64,000 bases of DNA from Streptomyces sp. BA2 (lineage in GTDB: Bacteria > Actinomycetota > Actinomycetes > Streptomycetales > Streptomycetaceae), in NCBI RefSeq assembly GCF_009769735.1, contig NZ_WSRO01000002.1, positions 8,171,001 to 8,235,000 of the forward strand, written 5' to 3'. The notes below the pieces were generated by a model. It ran no database searches. It had not been told where the DNA came from and saw only the letters and a list, made by a program, of their open reading frames with translations. Of this stretch, positions 1 to 8,544 are shown piece after piece. A program made the translations under genes and the position numbers. How positions within the stretch are numbered: position 1 is the stretch's first letter; each line of letters opens with the position of its first letter.

Positions 1-975
1 GACCCCGCACGGGTGCCGTTGCTGCTGGCAGGACCGGCCGGGCTCGCCGGGCTGTTCGCCGGGCCGGCGGCCGCTCAACTCCCGGCCGGGGTGGGCCGGG
101 TGGTGCACACGTCCGCGCCGTTCGGGCTCACAGGACCGTACGAGGAGCTGCGCGACGACACCGTCCTGCCGTTCGCCGCGCTGCTCACCTGGATGCGCGG
201 CCACGGCATCGAAGACATCACCCTGCTCTCCACCCTCAGCGCCTGCGGCGCCGGACTCGGCGCAGAGAGCCGCGTCGAGGAGACCCGGGAACAGCCGCTG
301 CGCCCCGGCATGCACGGCGGGGCCGTCGCCGCCTGGGTCGGTGAGCGCCTGCTGGGGCGGGCCGAACAGGACGGCATGCGGGTCCGGGTGTTCCGTACGG
401 GGCTGCTGCTCGGCAGCGCCGCCTCCGGCGCCTGCGACCCCGACCACCCGCTGTGGCGGCTGCTCGCCGGCGCCTTGGCCGTCGGGGCGCACCCGAGGGA
501 CGAGCGCCCGCTGGCCGTGAGCCCGGTCGATCTCGCGGCCCGCGCCATCGCCGAACTCGCCCTCTCCCCGGTGTCGGAGGGCCGCGCCTACCACCTGGTC
601 GGCGAGGACACCGTGACCGCACAGCGACTCTTCGAGCTGCTCGCGGCCGCGGACCGCCCGACGTCCACCGTCACCGAGCGCCAGTGGCAGCGCGACATCG
701 CGCTGCGCGCCCTGGACCACGAGAACGAGACGCTCGACCCGCTCGCCCCGCGCGCCATGGGCCGTTTCGCCCTCGGCGCCACCCGGATCGAGGCCAAGGC
801 CTGGCAGTCCTGGCTCAGCAGCGGCGGCCACGACCCCCGGCCCACCGGCGAACTCCTGCTGCGCAGCCTCGACTTCGCCGCGCGGCGCCGCGGCGGCTAC
901 GCGGAGCTCCTCGGCCACGTGGCACTGCGCGAAGACGCCCCGCAAGGCACCCTCAGCACGCAAGGAACCCGATGA
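1..975 (+). CDS. C-terminal part of thioester-reductase-like SDR domain protein (5' end outside window)
   Basis: The reading frame is open from base 1, so the gene begins upstream; about 324 residues are visible. It resembles the Rossmann thioester-reductase domain that ends many NRPS/PKS proteins: a STLS strand near residue 79, a VFRTGLLLG segment corresponding to the family's VYRPG motif, and a PVDLAARAI substrate-domain helix. The helix that should carry Tyr-x-x-x-Lys before W-V-x-E-R reads GGAVAAWVGERL, so both catalytic residues appear to be Gly and Ala. That suggests a redox-inactive domain, possibly an R*-type cyclisation/release domain (inference). The stop overlaps the next start by 4 bp (ATGA), so the genes are probably co-translated. 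Upstream modules cannot be judged. Confidence 0.7.
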   Translation, partial: DPARVPLLLAGPAGLAGLFAGPAAAQLPAGVGRVVHTSAPFGLTGPYEELRDDTVLPFAALLTWMRGHGIEDITLLSTLSACGAGLGAESRVEETREQPLRPGMHGGAVAAWVGERLLGRAEQDGMRVRVFRTGLLLGSAASGACDPDHPLWRLLAGALAVGAHPRDERPLAVSPVDLAARAIAELALSPVSEGRAYHLVGEDTVTAQRLFELLAAADRPTSTVTERQWQRDIALRALDHENETLDPLAPRAMGRFALGATRIEAKAWQSWLSSGGHDPRPTGELLLRSLDFAARRRGGYAELLGHVALREDAPQGTLSTQGTR

Positions 976-2540
976 ACGACCGCACGCTGTACGACTGGTT
1001 CGCGAGCTCCGTGGACCGTTACCCCGACGAGCCCGCCCTGGAGGTGAAGGGCCAAACCCTCACCTACCGGCAGCTCGACGAGCGGGCCTGCGCGGTCGCC
1101 GCCGCACTCGTCGAGGCGCACGGCAAGCCCCCCGCCAGGATCGCCCTGCTGGCATCGCGCAGCCTCACCGCCTTCGCGGGCTATCTCGCCGCGCAGCGCC
1201 TCGGCGCCACGGTGACCCCGCTCAACCCGGGCTACCCGGCCCGCCGTAACCGTGCCGTGTGCGAGCTCGCCCGCGCCGACGTCCTCGTGGTGGACGACGG
1301 TGGTGCCGCCCAACTGGAGGCAGCTCAGGGGCAGTCGGGGCTCACCGTGGTCCGGCTCGACGACGACGCGACGGCCGGGCTGCCGTACGCGCAGGGGGTG
1401 CTGCCGCCGCGTACCGCCACACCCGACGACATCGCGTACGTCCTGTTCACCTCCGGCTCCACGGGGCGGCCCAAGGGCGTACCGGTCAAGCACCGCAATC
1501 TCGCGCCGTACATCGCCCACAACATCGAACGCTTCGAGGTCGGCCCCGGCTGCCGGGTCTCGCACACCTTCGACCTCACCTTCGACCCGTCGGTCTTCGA
1601 CCTCTTCGTCACCTGGGGCGGCGGCGCCACCCTCGTCGTGCCGCAGCGCATCGAACTGCTCAAGCCGGTCGAGTACGTAGTCGAACGGTCCCTCACTCAT
1701 TGGTTCTCGGTGCCTTCGGTGGTGTCCGTGACGGCGGGCCTCGGCAACCTGCCCGCGGGCGAGGCGACCCAGCTGCGCTACGGCATCTTCATCGGTGAGC
1801 AGCTCACCGACCGCCAGGCCCGGCTGTGGCGGGCGGCGGCGCCCAAGGCGCGGATCGAGAACGTCTACGGCCCCACCGAACTCACCGTCGCCTGCACCGA
1901 GTTCAGGCTCCCCGAGGACCCGGACGACTGGCCCGACTCGTCCAACGGGACCGTGCCCATCGGCCCCGTCTACGGCTTCCTCGACCATGTCGTCCTCGAC
2001 GAGTCGGGCCGCCCCGCCGAGGAGGGCGAGCTGTGCGTCCGCGGCTCGCAGCGCTTCGACGGCTATCTCGACCCGGCCGACGACGCGGGCCGCTTCCTTT
2101 CCTACGACCCGGCCGGCGACCACCCGGCCGAGGTCTACCGGGGCGAGGTCTACCGGGGTGAGGGCCCGCTCACCCCCGCGCACTACTACCGCACCGGCGA
2201 CCGCGTCCGCCGGGAGAACGGCACCCTGACGCACCTCGGGCGCCTCGACAACCAGGTGAAGGTGCGCGGCTATCGCATCGAGCTCGGCGAGATCGAGTCC
2301 GCGCTGCGCCGCCACCCGGCGCTGGCCGACGCCGTGGTGGTGGCCGTACCGGGCCGCGACGAGACCGAGCTGGTCGGCTGCTACACGGGCGAGCCGGTGA
2401 AGCCCACCGACGTCATGCTCTGGCTGCGCAAGCAGGTGCCCGTGCACATGGTGCCGCGCCGCTTCGAGCAGCTGGCCGCCATGCCGCTCAACCCCAACGG
2501 GAAGATCGACCGCCCCGCGCTGCGGCAGCGGTTCTCCTAG
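972..2540 (+). CDS. Stand-alone amino-acid adenylation enzyme (NRPS A domain)
   Basis: A 522-residue acyl/aminoacyl-AMP ligase that would activate an amino acid with ATP and load it on a carrier protein. Core motifs appear in order: A3 FTSGSTGRPKG (about 159-169), A4 FDPSVFDLF carrying the Asp expected to bind the substrate amino group, A5 NVYGPTELT, A7 YRTGD, A8 GRLDNQVKVRGYRIELGEIE, and A10 NPNGKID with catalytic Lys near 511. No condensation or carrier domain follows, so it works in trans. The ATG at 972 overlaps the preceding stop; a longer upstream frame is a shadow of the reductase gene. The specificity code was not decoded; D-alanyl ligase (DltA)-like and prolyl-AMP ligase-like enzymes share this layout. 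Confidence 0.88.
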   Translation: MNDRTLYDWFASSVDRYPDEPALEVKGQTLTYRQLDERACAVAAALVEAHGKPPARIALLASRSLTAFAGYLAAQRLGATVTPLNPGYPARRNRAVCELARADVLVVDDGGAAQLEAAQGQSGLTVVRLDDDATAGLPYAQGVLPPRTATPDDIAYVLFTSGSTGRPKGVPVKHRNLAPYIAHNIERFEVGPGCRVSHTFDLTFDPSVFDLFVTWGGGATLVVPQRIELLKPVEYVVERSLTHWFSVPSVVSVTAGLGNLPAGEATQLRYGIFIGEQLTDRQARLWRAAAPKARIENVYGPTELTVACTEFRLPEDPDDWPDSSNGTVPIGPVYGFLDHVVLDESGRPAEEGELCVRGSQRFDGYLDPADDAGRFLSYDPAGDHPAEVYRGEVYRGEGPLTPAHYYRTGDRVRRENGTLTHLGRLDNQVKVRGYRIELGEIESALRRHPALADAVVVAVPGRDETELVGCYTGEPVKPTDVMLWLRKQVPVHMVPRRFEQLAAMPLNPNGKIDRPALRQRFS

Positions 2541-2577
2541 CACCCGGTTCTCCTAGCACCCGGTTCTCCTGGCACCC
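2530..2577. repeat. Three tandem 16-bp repeats spanning a stop codon
   Basis: The unit GGTTCTCCTAGCACCC occurs at 2530-2545 and 2546-2561 without change and at 2562-2577 with one change (A to G in CCTAG). The first copy contains the TAG stop of the adenylation gene, so the array looks like slippage duplication of the gene end into the spacer before the MFS gene. Confidence 0.9.
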
Positions 2578-2643
2578 GGTCCGCGTCACGCCCGGTCCGC
2601 AGCCTCCAACCACCCCCCGTCTACGACAAGTTCAGGAAGTCCG

Positions 2644-3927
2644 ATGTCGCTCCCGATCCCCACGATCCTCCGAGATCTCAAGCCCCCGCCCGGTGTGGTG
2701 CGCGTCCTCGCCGCGAGCAATCTGGCCCGGACGGTCGCCAACGGCTTCCTGCTCTCCGTCAGCGTGCTGTTCTTCATCCGCTCCGTGGGCATCCCGGCGG
2801 AGCGCGTGGGCCTCGGTCTCACCGTCGCCGCCGTCCTCGCGATGGTGGTGAGCATCCCGGCAGGGCAGTTGTCGGACCGGCTCGGCTCCCGCAACACCTC
2901 CGTGGTGTTCGGCGTCGTGCAGGGCGTGGTGGTCTGCGGCTACGCCTTCGTCGGCGGCTTCACCGGCTTCCTGGCCGTCGTCGCCCTCGCCTCGATGATG
3001 GACGCCGCGGGGGCGGCCGCCCGTGGCGCACTGATCGCGGAGGCCCTTCCTGCGGCCGAGCGGGTACGCGCCCGCGCCTATCTGCAGTCGGTCATCAACG
3101 TCGGGCTCTCGCTCGGCACCCTGCTCGGCGGCGCGGCGCTCGCCGTCCACTCCGCGGCGCTCTACACCGTGCTGCTGCTCGGCAGCGGCGCCCTGTTCGT
3201 CGTCGCGGGCCTGATGTGCCTGCCGCTGCCGCTGCCGCCCACCAGGGCGGCGGCCGCGGCCAAGGACGGCGTGGACCGGCGGCATGTGCTGCGCGACGTC
3301 CCGTACCTGACCGTGGCGGCCCTCAACGCGGTCCTTGTGCTCGGCACCGACGCGCTGCTCACCGTGGCCCTGCCCATCTGGATCGCCCACCGCACCGACG
3401 CTCCGGCCTCGCTGTACGCCGGGATCATCTTCATCAACACCGCGATGTGCGTGCTGTTCCAGGTACGGATGAGCAAGGGTGCCGAGGACGTACGCGGCGG
3501 AACACGCGCCCTCCGCAGATCCGGCATCCTGCTCGCCGTCGCCTGCGCCTGTTTCGCCCTGTCCGCCGGGCAGCCCGCCTGGGTCGCGGCCGTCTGCCTG
3601 ATCGTCGGCGCCTTCGTCCACGTATGCGGAGAGATGCTGCACTCGGCCGGGTCCTGGGCGCTCTCCTACGACCTGGCTCCCGAAGACGCACACGGGCAGT
3701 ACCAGGGGCTCTTCAATCTCGCGCAGCGTGTGGGCGCTGCCGTCACTCCGGCCCTCACCACCGCCGTGATCATCGGCTGGGGCTGGCCGGGCTGGCTGCT
3801 TTTCGGGGCCGTGGTGCTCGCCGGCGGTCTCGCCTTCCCCGCGGTCGGGGCCTGGGCGGCCCGCACTCGGGCACACCCGCAGCCGGAGCAACGAGCGGCC
3901 GAGCCCGCGGGGTCGACCCAAGCCTGA
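2644..3927 (+). CDS. MFS transporter, probable product exporter
   Basis: A 427-residue polytopic membrane protein with about 12 predicted hydrophobic segments and the size of a major facilitator antiporter. The loop after TM2 reads GQLSDRLGSR, matching MFS motif A (G-x-L-x-D-R-x-G-R-R/K). An AGGAAG ribosome site lies just before the ATG. It sits between the adenylation enzyme and the monooxygenase in one direction, so export of the cluster product or self-resistance is the likely role (inference from context). Substrate cannot be deduced. Confidence 0.85.
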   Translation: MSLPIPTILRDLKPPPGVVRVLAASNLARTVANGFLLSVSVLFFIRSVGIPAERVGLGLTVAAVLAMVVSIPAGQLSDRLGSRNTSVVFGVVQGVVVCGYAFVGGFTGFLAVVALASMMDAAGAAARGALIAEALPAAERVRARAYLQSVINVGLSLGTLLGGAALAVHSAALYTVLLLGSGALFVVAGLMCLPLPLPPTRAAAAAKDGVDRRHVLRDVPYLTVAALNAVLVLGTDALLTVALPIWIAHRTDAPASLYAGIIFINTAMCVLFQVRMSKGAEDVRGGTRALRRSGILLAVACACFALSAGQPAWVAAVCLIVGAFVHVCGEMLHSAGSWALSYDLAPEDAHGQYQGLFNLAQRVGAAVTPALTTAVIIGWGWPGWLLFGAVVLAGGLAFPAVGAWAARTRAHPQPEQRAAEPAGSTQA

Positions 3928-3995
3928 ACTCCTGCTCCCAGGAACGACATCCACCCCGCCTCCCGTCCGCCAGATGGACCGTCAGAGAGACACAC

Positions 3996-5051
3996 ATGGA
4001 CTTCAGCCTGTTCTACTTCGGCAACGACAGCACCGCGCCCGGCGACGGCGGCAGCCGCTACGACCTGGTCCTCGACGGAGCGCGCTTCGCCGATGAGCAC
4101 GACTTCACCGCCGTATGGACGCCAGAGCGGCACTTCCACCCCTTCGGGGGGCTCTACCCCAATCCCGCGGTGACCGGCGCCGCCATCGCCGCGGCCACAA
4201 GACGGGTCGCGGTCCGCGCGGGCAGCGTCGTCGCACCGCTGCACCATCCGCTGCGGATCGCCGAGGAGTGGTCGGTCGTCGACAACATCTCCGGCGGCCG
4301 GGTCGGACTCGCCTTCGCCTCGGGCTGGCACGCGACGGACTTCGCGCTGCGCCCGGAGTCGTACGAGAACCGTCGTGAGGTCCTCCTCGACACCGTGCGG
4401 CAGGTCCGCGGGCTGTGGCGCGGCGAGGAGGCGGAGGTCGTCGACGGCACCGGCAAGACGCAGCGGGTGCGGTCCTATCCGCGTGCCGTGCAGCGCGAGC
4501 TGCCGGTGTGGATCACCAGCGCGGGTGGCATCGAGACCTTCCGCAACGCCGGCACGCTGGGCGCCGGTGTCCTGACGCATCTGCTCGGCCAGGACATCGA
4601 CGAGCTTGCCACGAAGATCACCGCCTATCGCGAGGCCGTGGCCGCCCGCCCCGACGCCGACGGCTGGCGGGGCCACGTCGTGGTGATGGTCCACACCTAT
4701 CTGCACGACGACGAGGACACCGCCCGGGACCTGGTCCAAGAGCCGCTGCGGGACTACCTGCGCACGTCGGTGGGGCTGCTCCTCGGTTCAGGGGCCCACA
4801 CCAGTGCGCGGCGCCTCGATCCGGCCAAGCTCCGCGAGAAGGACCTGGACTTCCTGGTGGACCGGGCCTTCGACCGCTATTACGACGACGGCGGGCTGCT
4901 CGGCACAGTCCCCAAGGCGGCCCGGGTCGTCGAGCGCCTCAAAGGCCTCGGTGTCGACGAGATCGCCTGCCTCATCGACTTCGGGCTGCCCACGAAGGTC
5001 GTCCTCGACGGCCTTCCGCAGCTCGACGCGCTGAAGAAGCTGAGCGCATGA
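3996..5051 (+). CDS. LLM-class FMN-dependent monooxygenase (MupA/Atu3671 type)
   Basis: A 351-residue luciferase-like TIM-barrel enzyme. It opens DFSLFYFGND and carries TPERHFHPFGGLYPNPAV, the signature of the MupA/Atu3671 subgroup that typically sits in PKS/NRPS clusters and acts on carrier-bound intermediates. ISGGRVGLAFASGWH and LPVWITSAG are standard flavin/substrate-pocket strands. The ATG at 3996 follows a GAGAGA ribosome site; longer frames upstream are shadows. The next gene, a flavin reductase, overlaps by 4 bp and would supply reduced flavin. Probable reaction: oxidation (N- or C-hydroxylation or Baeyer-Villiger type) of a tethered chain; which one is unknown. Confidence 0.88.
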   Translation: MDFSLFYFGNDSTAPGDGGSRYDLVLDGARFADEHDFTAVWTPERHFHPFGGLYPNPAVTGAAIAAATRRVAVRAGSVVAPLHHPLRIAEEWSVVDNISGGRVGLAFASGWHATDFALRPESYENRREVLLDTVRQVRGLWRGEEAEVVDGTGKTQRVRSYPRAVQRELPVWITSAGGIETFRNAGTLGAGVLTHLLGQDIDELATKITAYREAVAARPDADGWRGHVVVMVHTYLHDDEDTARDLVQEPLRDYLRTSVGLLLGSGAHTSARRLDPAKLREKDLDFLVDRAFDRYYDDGGLLGTVPKAARVVERLKGLGVDEIACLIDFGLPTKVVLDGLPQLDALKKLSA

Positions 5052-5650
5052 GCGGGGCGGGGGAGCTCCTGACCGGAGCGGACGAACTCCTCGACAGGAC
5101 TCGGCAGCCGGCCGCGCCCCCGGCCCTCACGGCAAGGGCCGCGCACCCGGACGCCGGAGCCGCGCGGCGGGCCTTCCGGCAGACGGCGGGCCGGTTCCCC
5201 ACCGGTGTCACGGTGGTCAGCACTGTCGTCGACGGGCAGCCGCACGGCACTACCGTGAACTCCTTCACCACCGTGTCGATGGACCCGCTGCTGGTCCTCG
5301 TCTCGCTGGGCCGCGGCTCCCGGCTGCACGACCACGTCCTGAACGGCTGGCGGTTCGCGGTCACCGTGCTCTCCGACCGGCAGGAGGGCGACGCCCGTTG
5401 GTTCGCCGACCCGGCCCGCCCGGTGGGACGCGAGGCCTTCGGCGGACGCCCCTGGAGCGCGGCACCGTACTCCGGCGCACCCGTACTCCTCGATGGCGTC
5501 GCCTACTTCGACTGCGCGGTCGAGGACGCTCACCCCGCGGGCGACCACACCCTGCTGCTCGGCCGCGCCGAGTCCTTCGGTGTGCTCTCCGACCGGCCCG
5601 CGCTGCTCTTCTCCGACAGCCGATTCGCCCCGCGCAAGGAGCGCCCGTGA
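5048..5650 (+). CDS. Flavin reductase (HpaC-like), partner of the LLM monooxygenase
   Basis: A 200-residue flavin_reduct-domain protein. About 38 low-complexity residues precede the domain, which begins FRQTAGRFPTGVTVVST and continues GTTVNSFTTVSMDPLLVLVSLGRGSRLHDHV, typical of NAD(P)H:FMN oxidoreductases that feed two-component monooxygenases. GRAESF and the terminal segment complete the split-barrel fold. The ATG overlaps the monooxygenase stop, giving tight coupling. It most likely delivers FMNH2 to the preceding enzyme. Confidence 0.88.
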   Translation: MSGAGELLTGADELLDRTRQPAAPPALTARAAHPDAGAARRAFRQTAGRFPTGVTVVSTVVDGQPHGTTVNSFTTVSMDPLLVLVSLGRGSRLHDHVLNGWRFAVTVLSDRQEGDARWFADPARPVGREAFGGRPWSAAPYSGAPVLLDGVAYFDCAVEDAHPAGDHTLLLGRAESFGVLSDRPALLFSDSRFAPRKERP

Positions 5651-6600
5651 CCCGTGTCTTCATGTTCCCCGGCCAGGGCGCACAGCACCTCGGCATGGGA
5701 AAGGACCTGTTCGACCGCTTCCCCGAGAAGACGGCGCAGGCCGATGACGTCCTCGGCTACTCGATCCGGGAGCTCTGCCTCGACGACCCCGAAGGCAGGC
5801 TGGCCCACACGGAGTTCACCCAGCCCGCCGTGTACGTCGTCAACTCCCTTGCGTACGCGGCCGCCCTGACCCAAGAAATCGCCCCGGACGTGGCCATCGG
5901 CCACAGCCTGGGCGAGTACAACGCCCTCGCGGCGGCCGGGGTCTTCGGCTTCGCGGACGGGCTGCGGCTCGTGACGGCCAGGGCGCGGGCCATGGCCGCG
6001 ATCACCGACGGTGGCATGTCCGCCGTGAGCGGCATGGACGAGGCGGTGATCCGACTGCTGCTCCGCCGTGCCGGGCTCGAGTCGGTCGAGGTGGCCAATC
6101 TCAACACCGCCGACCAGACGATCATTGCCGGACCGCTGGCGAAACTGACGGCGGCGGCCACCCTGCTGCGCGGCTCGGGCGCCCGCAGCGTCCGCGAGCT
6201 GAACGTGAGCGGCCCCTTCCACACCCGCCATATGACTCCGGCGGCGGCCGCCTTCGCCCCGGTGCTGCGCGCCACCGCCCTCGCCGCCCCGGCGTTCCCC
6301 GTCATCGCCAACCGGACCGCGCGGCCGTACACCGCCGATTCCCTGATCGAGCTGATGCGGGACCAGATCGACCACCCGGTGCTCTGGCAGCGGACCGTCG
6401 AACAACTTGACGGCCCCGGCGCGGAGTTCAAGGAGATCGGAGTCGGCACGGTCCTCACCCGCTTGCTGCGCGCCATCCGCAGCTCGGCCCACGGCGCGTC
6501 CGGGGCCGCCCGCCCCACTTCCCCGCGCATCACTACCGCACCCCGCTCCACCGCGGCCACCGCGGCCGCCGCAGTCACCGCCGAAAAGGACAGGGCATGA
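5647..6600 (+). CDS. Discrete malonyl-CoA:ACP acyltransferase (trans-AT/FabD type)
   Basis: A 317-residue acyltransferase. FMFPGQGAQHLGMG opens the fold, VAIGHSLGE places the nucleophile at Ser87, and SGPFHTRHM carries the x-F-H pattern associated with malonyl rather than methylmalonyl specificity. NRTARPY and the terminal IGVGTVL complete the family pattern. A free-standing AT inside a biosynthetic operon points to a trans-AT PKS (or trans-loading of a hybrid line) rather than primary FabD, which normally sits with fab genes. GTG start at 5647 overlaps the flavin reductase stop by 4 bp. The last 40 or so residues are an Ala/Thr/Ser-rich tail. Confidence 0.88.
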   Translation: MTRVFMFPGQGAQHLGMGKDLFDRFPEKTAQADDVLGYSIRELCLDDPEGRLAHTEFTQPAVYVVNSLAYAAALTQEIAPDVAIGHSLGEYNALAAAGVFGFADGLRLVTARARAMAAITDGGMSAVSGMDEAVIRLLLRRAGLESVEVANLNTADQTIIAGPLAKLTAAATLLRGSGARSVRELNVSGPFHTRHMTPAAAAFAPVLRATALAAPAFPVIANRTARPYTADSLIELMRDQIDHPVLWQRTVEQLDGPGAEFKEIGVGTVLTRLLRAIRSSAHGASGAARPTSPRITTAPRSTAATAAAAVTAEKDRA

Positions 6601-7385
6601 CCGAACTCGCCACCACTGCCGCCTCTGTGATCCGCCCGCGCCCGGTCGACGACCCGGAGCTGCGGCTGTTCCTGCTGCACCACGCGGGCGGCTCGCATCT
6701 CGCCTACCGGGACTGGGCTCCGCGCTTCCCGGCCTCCTGGGACATCTGCCTTCTGGAGGCGCCCGGCCGCGGATCCCTGAGTCAGCTGCCCGCCCACGTC
6801 ACCGCGCCGGGGCTGTCCGCCCATTTTCTGGATGCCGTGGCGCCGCGACTGGACGTGCCGTTCGCGCTCTTCGGACACAGCATGGGCGCCCTCATCGCGT
6901 ACGAGATGACACAGCAGCTCGCCGAACGCTTCCTGCCGGAACCCGCATGGCTCGGCATCTCCTCCTGCGAGGCCCCCTTCGAGCCGGCCGCCGACGCCGG
7001 CCCACCCCTGTACACCCTGCCGTCACCGCAGCTGCGAAACGCCCTCGCGGCCATGGGCGGACTGCCCCCGACCATCATCGAGGACGACGACATCTGGCAG
7101 CTGTACGAGCCGCGGTTGCGCGCCGACTTCCAGGTGGTCGGCGAGTGGCGTCCCCGCCGGGCGGGCGCGGACCGCATCGCCGTCCCCTGCTCGCTCTTCG
7201 GCGGCGAGGACGACGCGGTGGTCGCCCCCGGCCACTTGATGGAGTGGGCCGCGGGAGCGGACCAGCTCATCGGGCAGCACCTCTTCGCGGGCGCGCACTT
7301 CTACTTCGACGGCCTGGCCGACGAGGTCGTCGCCCAGATCGTGGAGGAAATCGACACGGCCCTGCCAGGAACGGCCAGTTGGTGA
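6597..7385 (+). CDS. Type II thioesterase
   Basis: A 262-residue alpha/beta-hydrolase of the external thioesterase family that removes wrong or stalled acyl groups from carrier proteins. LFLLHHAGGSHLAYRDW is the usual N-terminal oxyanion-hole region, GHSMGA gives the nucleophile Ser95, and the catalytic His lies in the C-terminal HLFAGAHFYF segment. It overlaps the AT stop by 4 bp and is the last + gene of the block, so the visible cluster border is near 7385. Confidence 0.9.
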   Translation: MTELATTAASVIRPRPVDDPELRLFLLHHAGGSHLAYRDWAPRFPASWDICLLEAPGRGSLSQLPAHVTAPGLSAHFLDAVAPRLDVPFALFGHSMGALIAYEMTQQLAERFLPEPAWLGISSCEAPFEPAADAGPPLYTLPSPQLRNALAAMGGLPPTIIEDDDIWQLYEPRLRADFQVVGEWRPRRAGADRIAVPCSLFGGEDDAVVAPGHLMEWAAGADQLIGQHLFAGAHFYFDGLADEVVAQIVEEIDTALPGTASW

Positions 7386-7418
7386 ACCACGGGCTGCCAC
7401 CCCGCCGCCCCGCCCCCG

Positions 7419-7802
7419 TCACTTCGTCAGAAGCCACCAGACCCGGTCGTAGGCGAGGACGTGATAGACGACGAGGGCGACGAGGAACCAGCGGGCGACG
7501 CGGCGGATCTCCAGATGGTGGAGGGCGGCGACCGCCCCGAAGAACACGGAGAGTTCGAGGAGCAGCCGGAGCGGGCCCGGTGTCTCGAAGTCGGTCTCGC
7601 CCGAGCGCGACTCGTCGCCCGACACGGCGAAGGCGCCCCAGGCCCAGCCGACGAAGACGGGCAGGGCGATCACGGTGAGCCAGCGCCATGGTGATGGTGT
7701 CCTGCGCCATGCCCACAGACCGAGGCAGCCCAGCGCGAAGAGTTCGAAGAGGAAGCGGATCAACAGCATGGCCGGGTTGTAGGCCAGAGCGATGGTGGTC
7801 AA
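7419..7802 (-). CDS. YrdB-family (DUF2568) small membrane protein
   Basis: A 127-residue integral membrane protein with three to four hydrophobic helices (LLIRFLFELFALGCLGLWAW near the N-terminus; VFFGAVAALHHLEI; WFLVALVVYHVLAY). It matches the DUF2568/YrdB pattern; biochemical role unknown. The TTG at 7802 is chosen as start because GGGGGAG lies four bases before it and the protein then starts at TTIALAYNPAM; a longer frame with an ATG at 7838 would run into the operator. Divergent from a TetR gene, which probably controls it. Confidence 0.7.
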   Translation of the reverse strand: MTTIALAYNPAMLLIRFLFELFALGCLGLWAWRRTPSPWRWLTVIALPVFVGWAWGAFAVSGDESRSGETDFETPGPLRLLLELSVFFGAVAALHHLEIRRVARWFLVALVVYHVLAYDRVWWLLTK

Positions 7803-7840
7803 CGTGCTCCCCCAGGGTCGGTGACGTGGGGGGAGCATAA

Positions 7841-7862
7841 TTACGCTACGGCCGTTGCGTAA
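7841..7862. promoter_or_regulatory. TetR-type palindromic operator between DUF2568 and TetR genes
   Basis: A 22-bp near-perfect palindrome: outer arms TTACGC and GCGTAA, centre ACGGCCGT, with a single T/T mismatch pair between. It lies in the divergent intergenic space, positioned to repress both the TTG-started membrane gene and the TetR gene itself. Confidence 0.7.
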
Positions 7863-7890
7863 AGGGGGTGGTCTGGTTAAATTCGTTCCC

Positions 7891-8520
7891 ATGACCACCA
7901 CTGCCCGGCGCGGCCGCCCCCGGGGGGAAGGCACAGACGCCCGCATCCTCGCGGCGGCGCACGAACTGCTCCTGGAGCGCGGGTACGAGGGCTACTCGAT
8001 CGACGAGGTCGCCCAGCGGGCCAAGGTCGCCAAGACCACGCTCTACCGGCGCTGGCCCACCAAGGACCACCTCATCGTCGCCGTCGTCGCCAAGATCCAG
8101 GACGACGTCCCGGTGACGGACACCGGAGACATCCGGCACGACCTCGTCGCGTATCTCGAAGCCATCGCGGCGGGCCTGGACCGCATGCGCCGGGTCGGCG
8201 CCTCGGCGGACGGCCCGTCGGCCGGCCTGGTCGCGGAACTCGTCGCGGCCGCCGCCCGCCATGCGGACGTGGGCCAGGCCGTACGGGCGGTCTTCGCCCG
8301 CCGCAACGCACTGCCGCTCGCACTCCTGGAGACCGCGCGGGCACGCGGCGACCTGAAGGCCGACGCTCAACCGACCCTGATCTTCGACGGGTTGGCGGGC
8401 GCGGTCTATTACCGCCTGCTGATCACCGGCGAGCCCTTCGGCGGCGACTATGCCTCCCGCCTCGTCGACCAGGTCCTGGCCGGAGCCCTTGCACCGACCC
8501 CGCGCGCCGAACGAAGCTGA
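7891..8520 (+). CDS. TetR/AcrR family transcriptional regulator
   Basis: A 209-residue regulator. The N-terminal helix-turn-helix covers roughly residues 15-60 (ILAAAHELLLERG, YSIDEVAQRAKVAKTTLYRRW), followed by an all-helical ligand domain ending DQVLAGALAP. The ATG at 7891 begins MTTTARRGRPRGEG, a usual start for the family; an upstream frame extends across the promoter and is discounted. Probably autoregulates and controls the divergent DUF2568 gene through the 22-bp palindrome. Confidence 0.88.
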   Translation: MTTTARRGRPRGEGTDARILAAAHELLLERGYEGYSIDEVAQRAKVAKTTLYRRWPTKDHLIVAVVAKIQDDVPVTDTGDIRHDLVAYLEAIAAGLDRMRRVGASADGPSAGLVAELVAAAARHADVGQAVRAVFARRNALPLALLETARARGDLKADAQPTLIFDGLAGAVYYRLLITGEPFGGDYASRLVDQVLAGALAPTPRAERS

Positions 8521-8544
8521 TCGCTACCGGGGTTCGACTTCACG

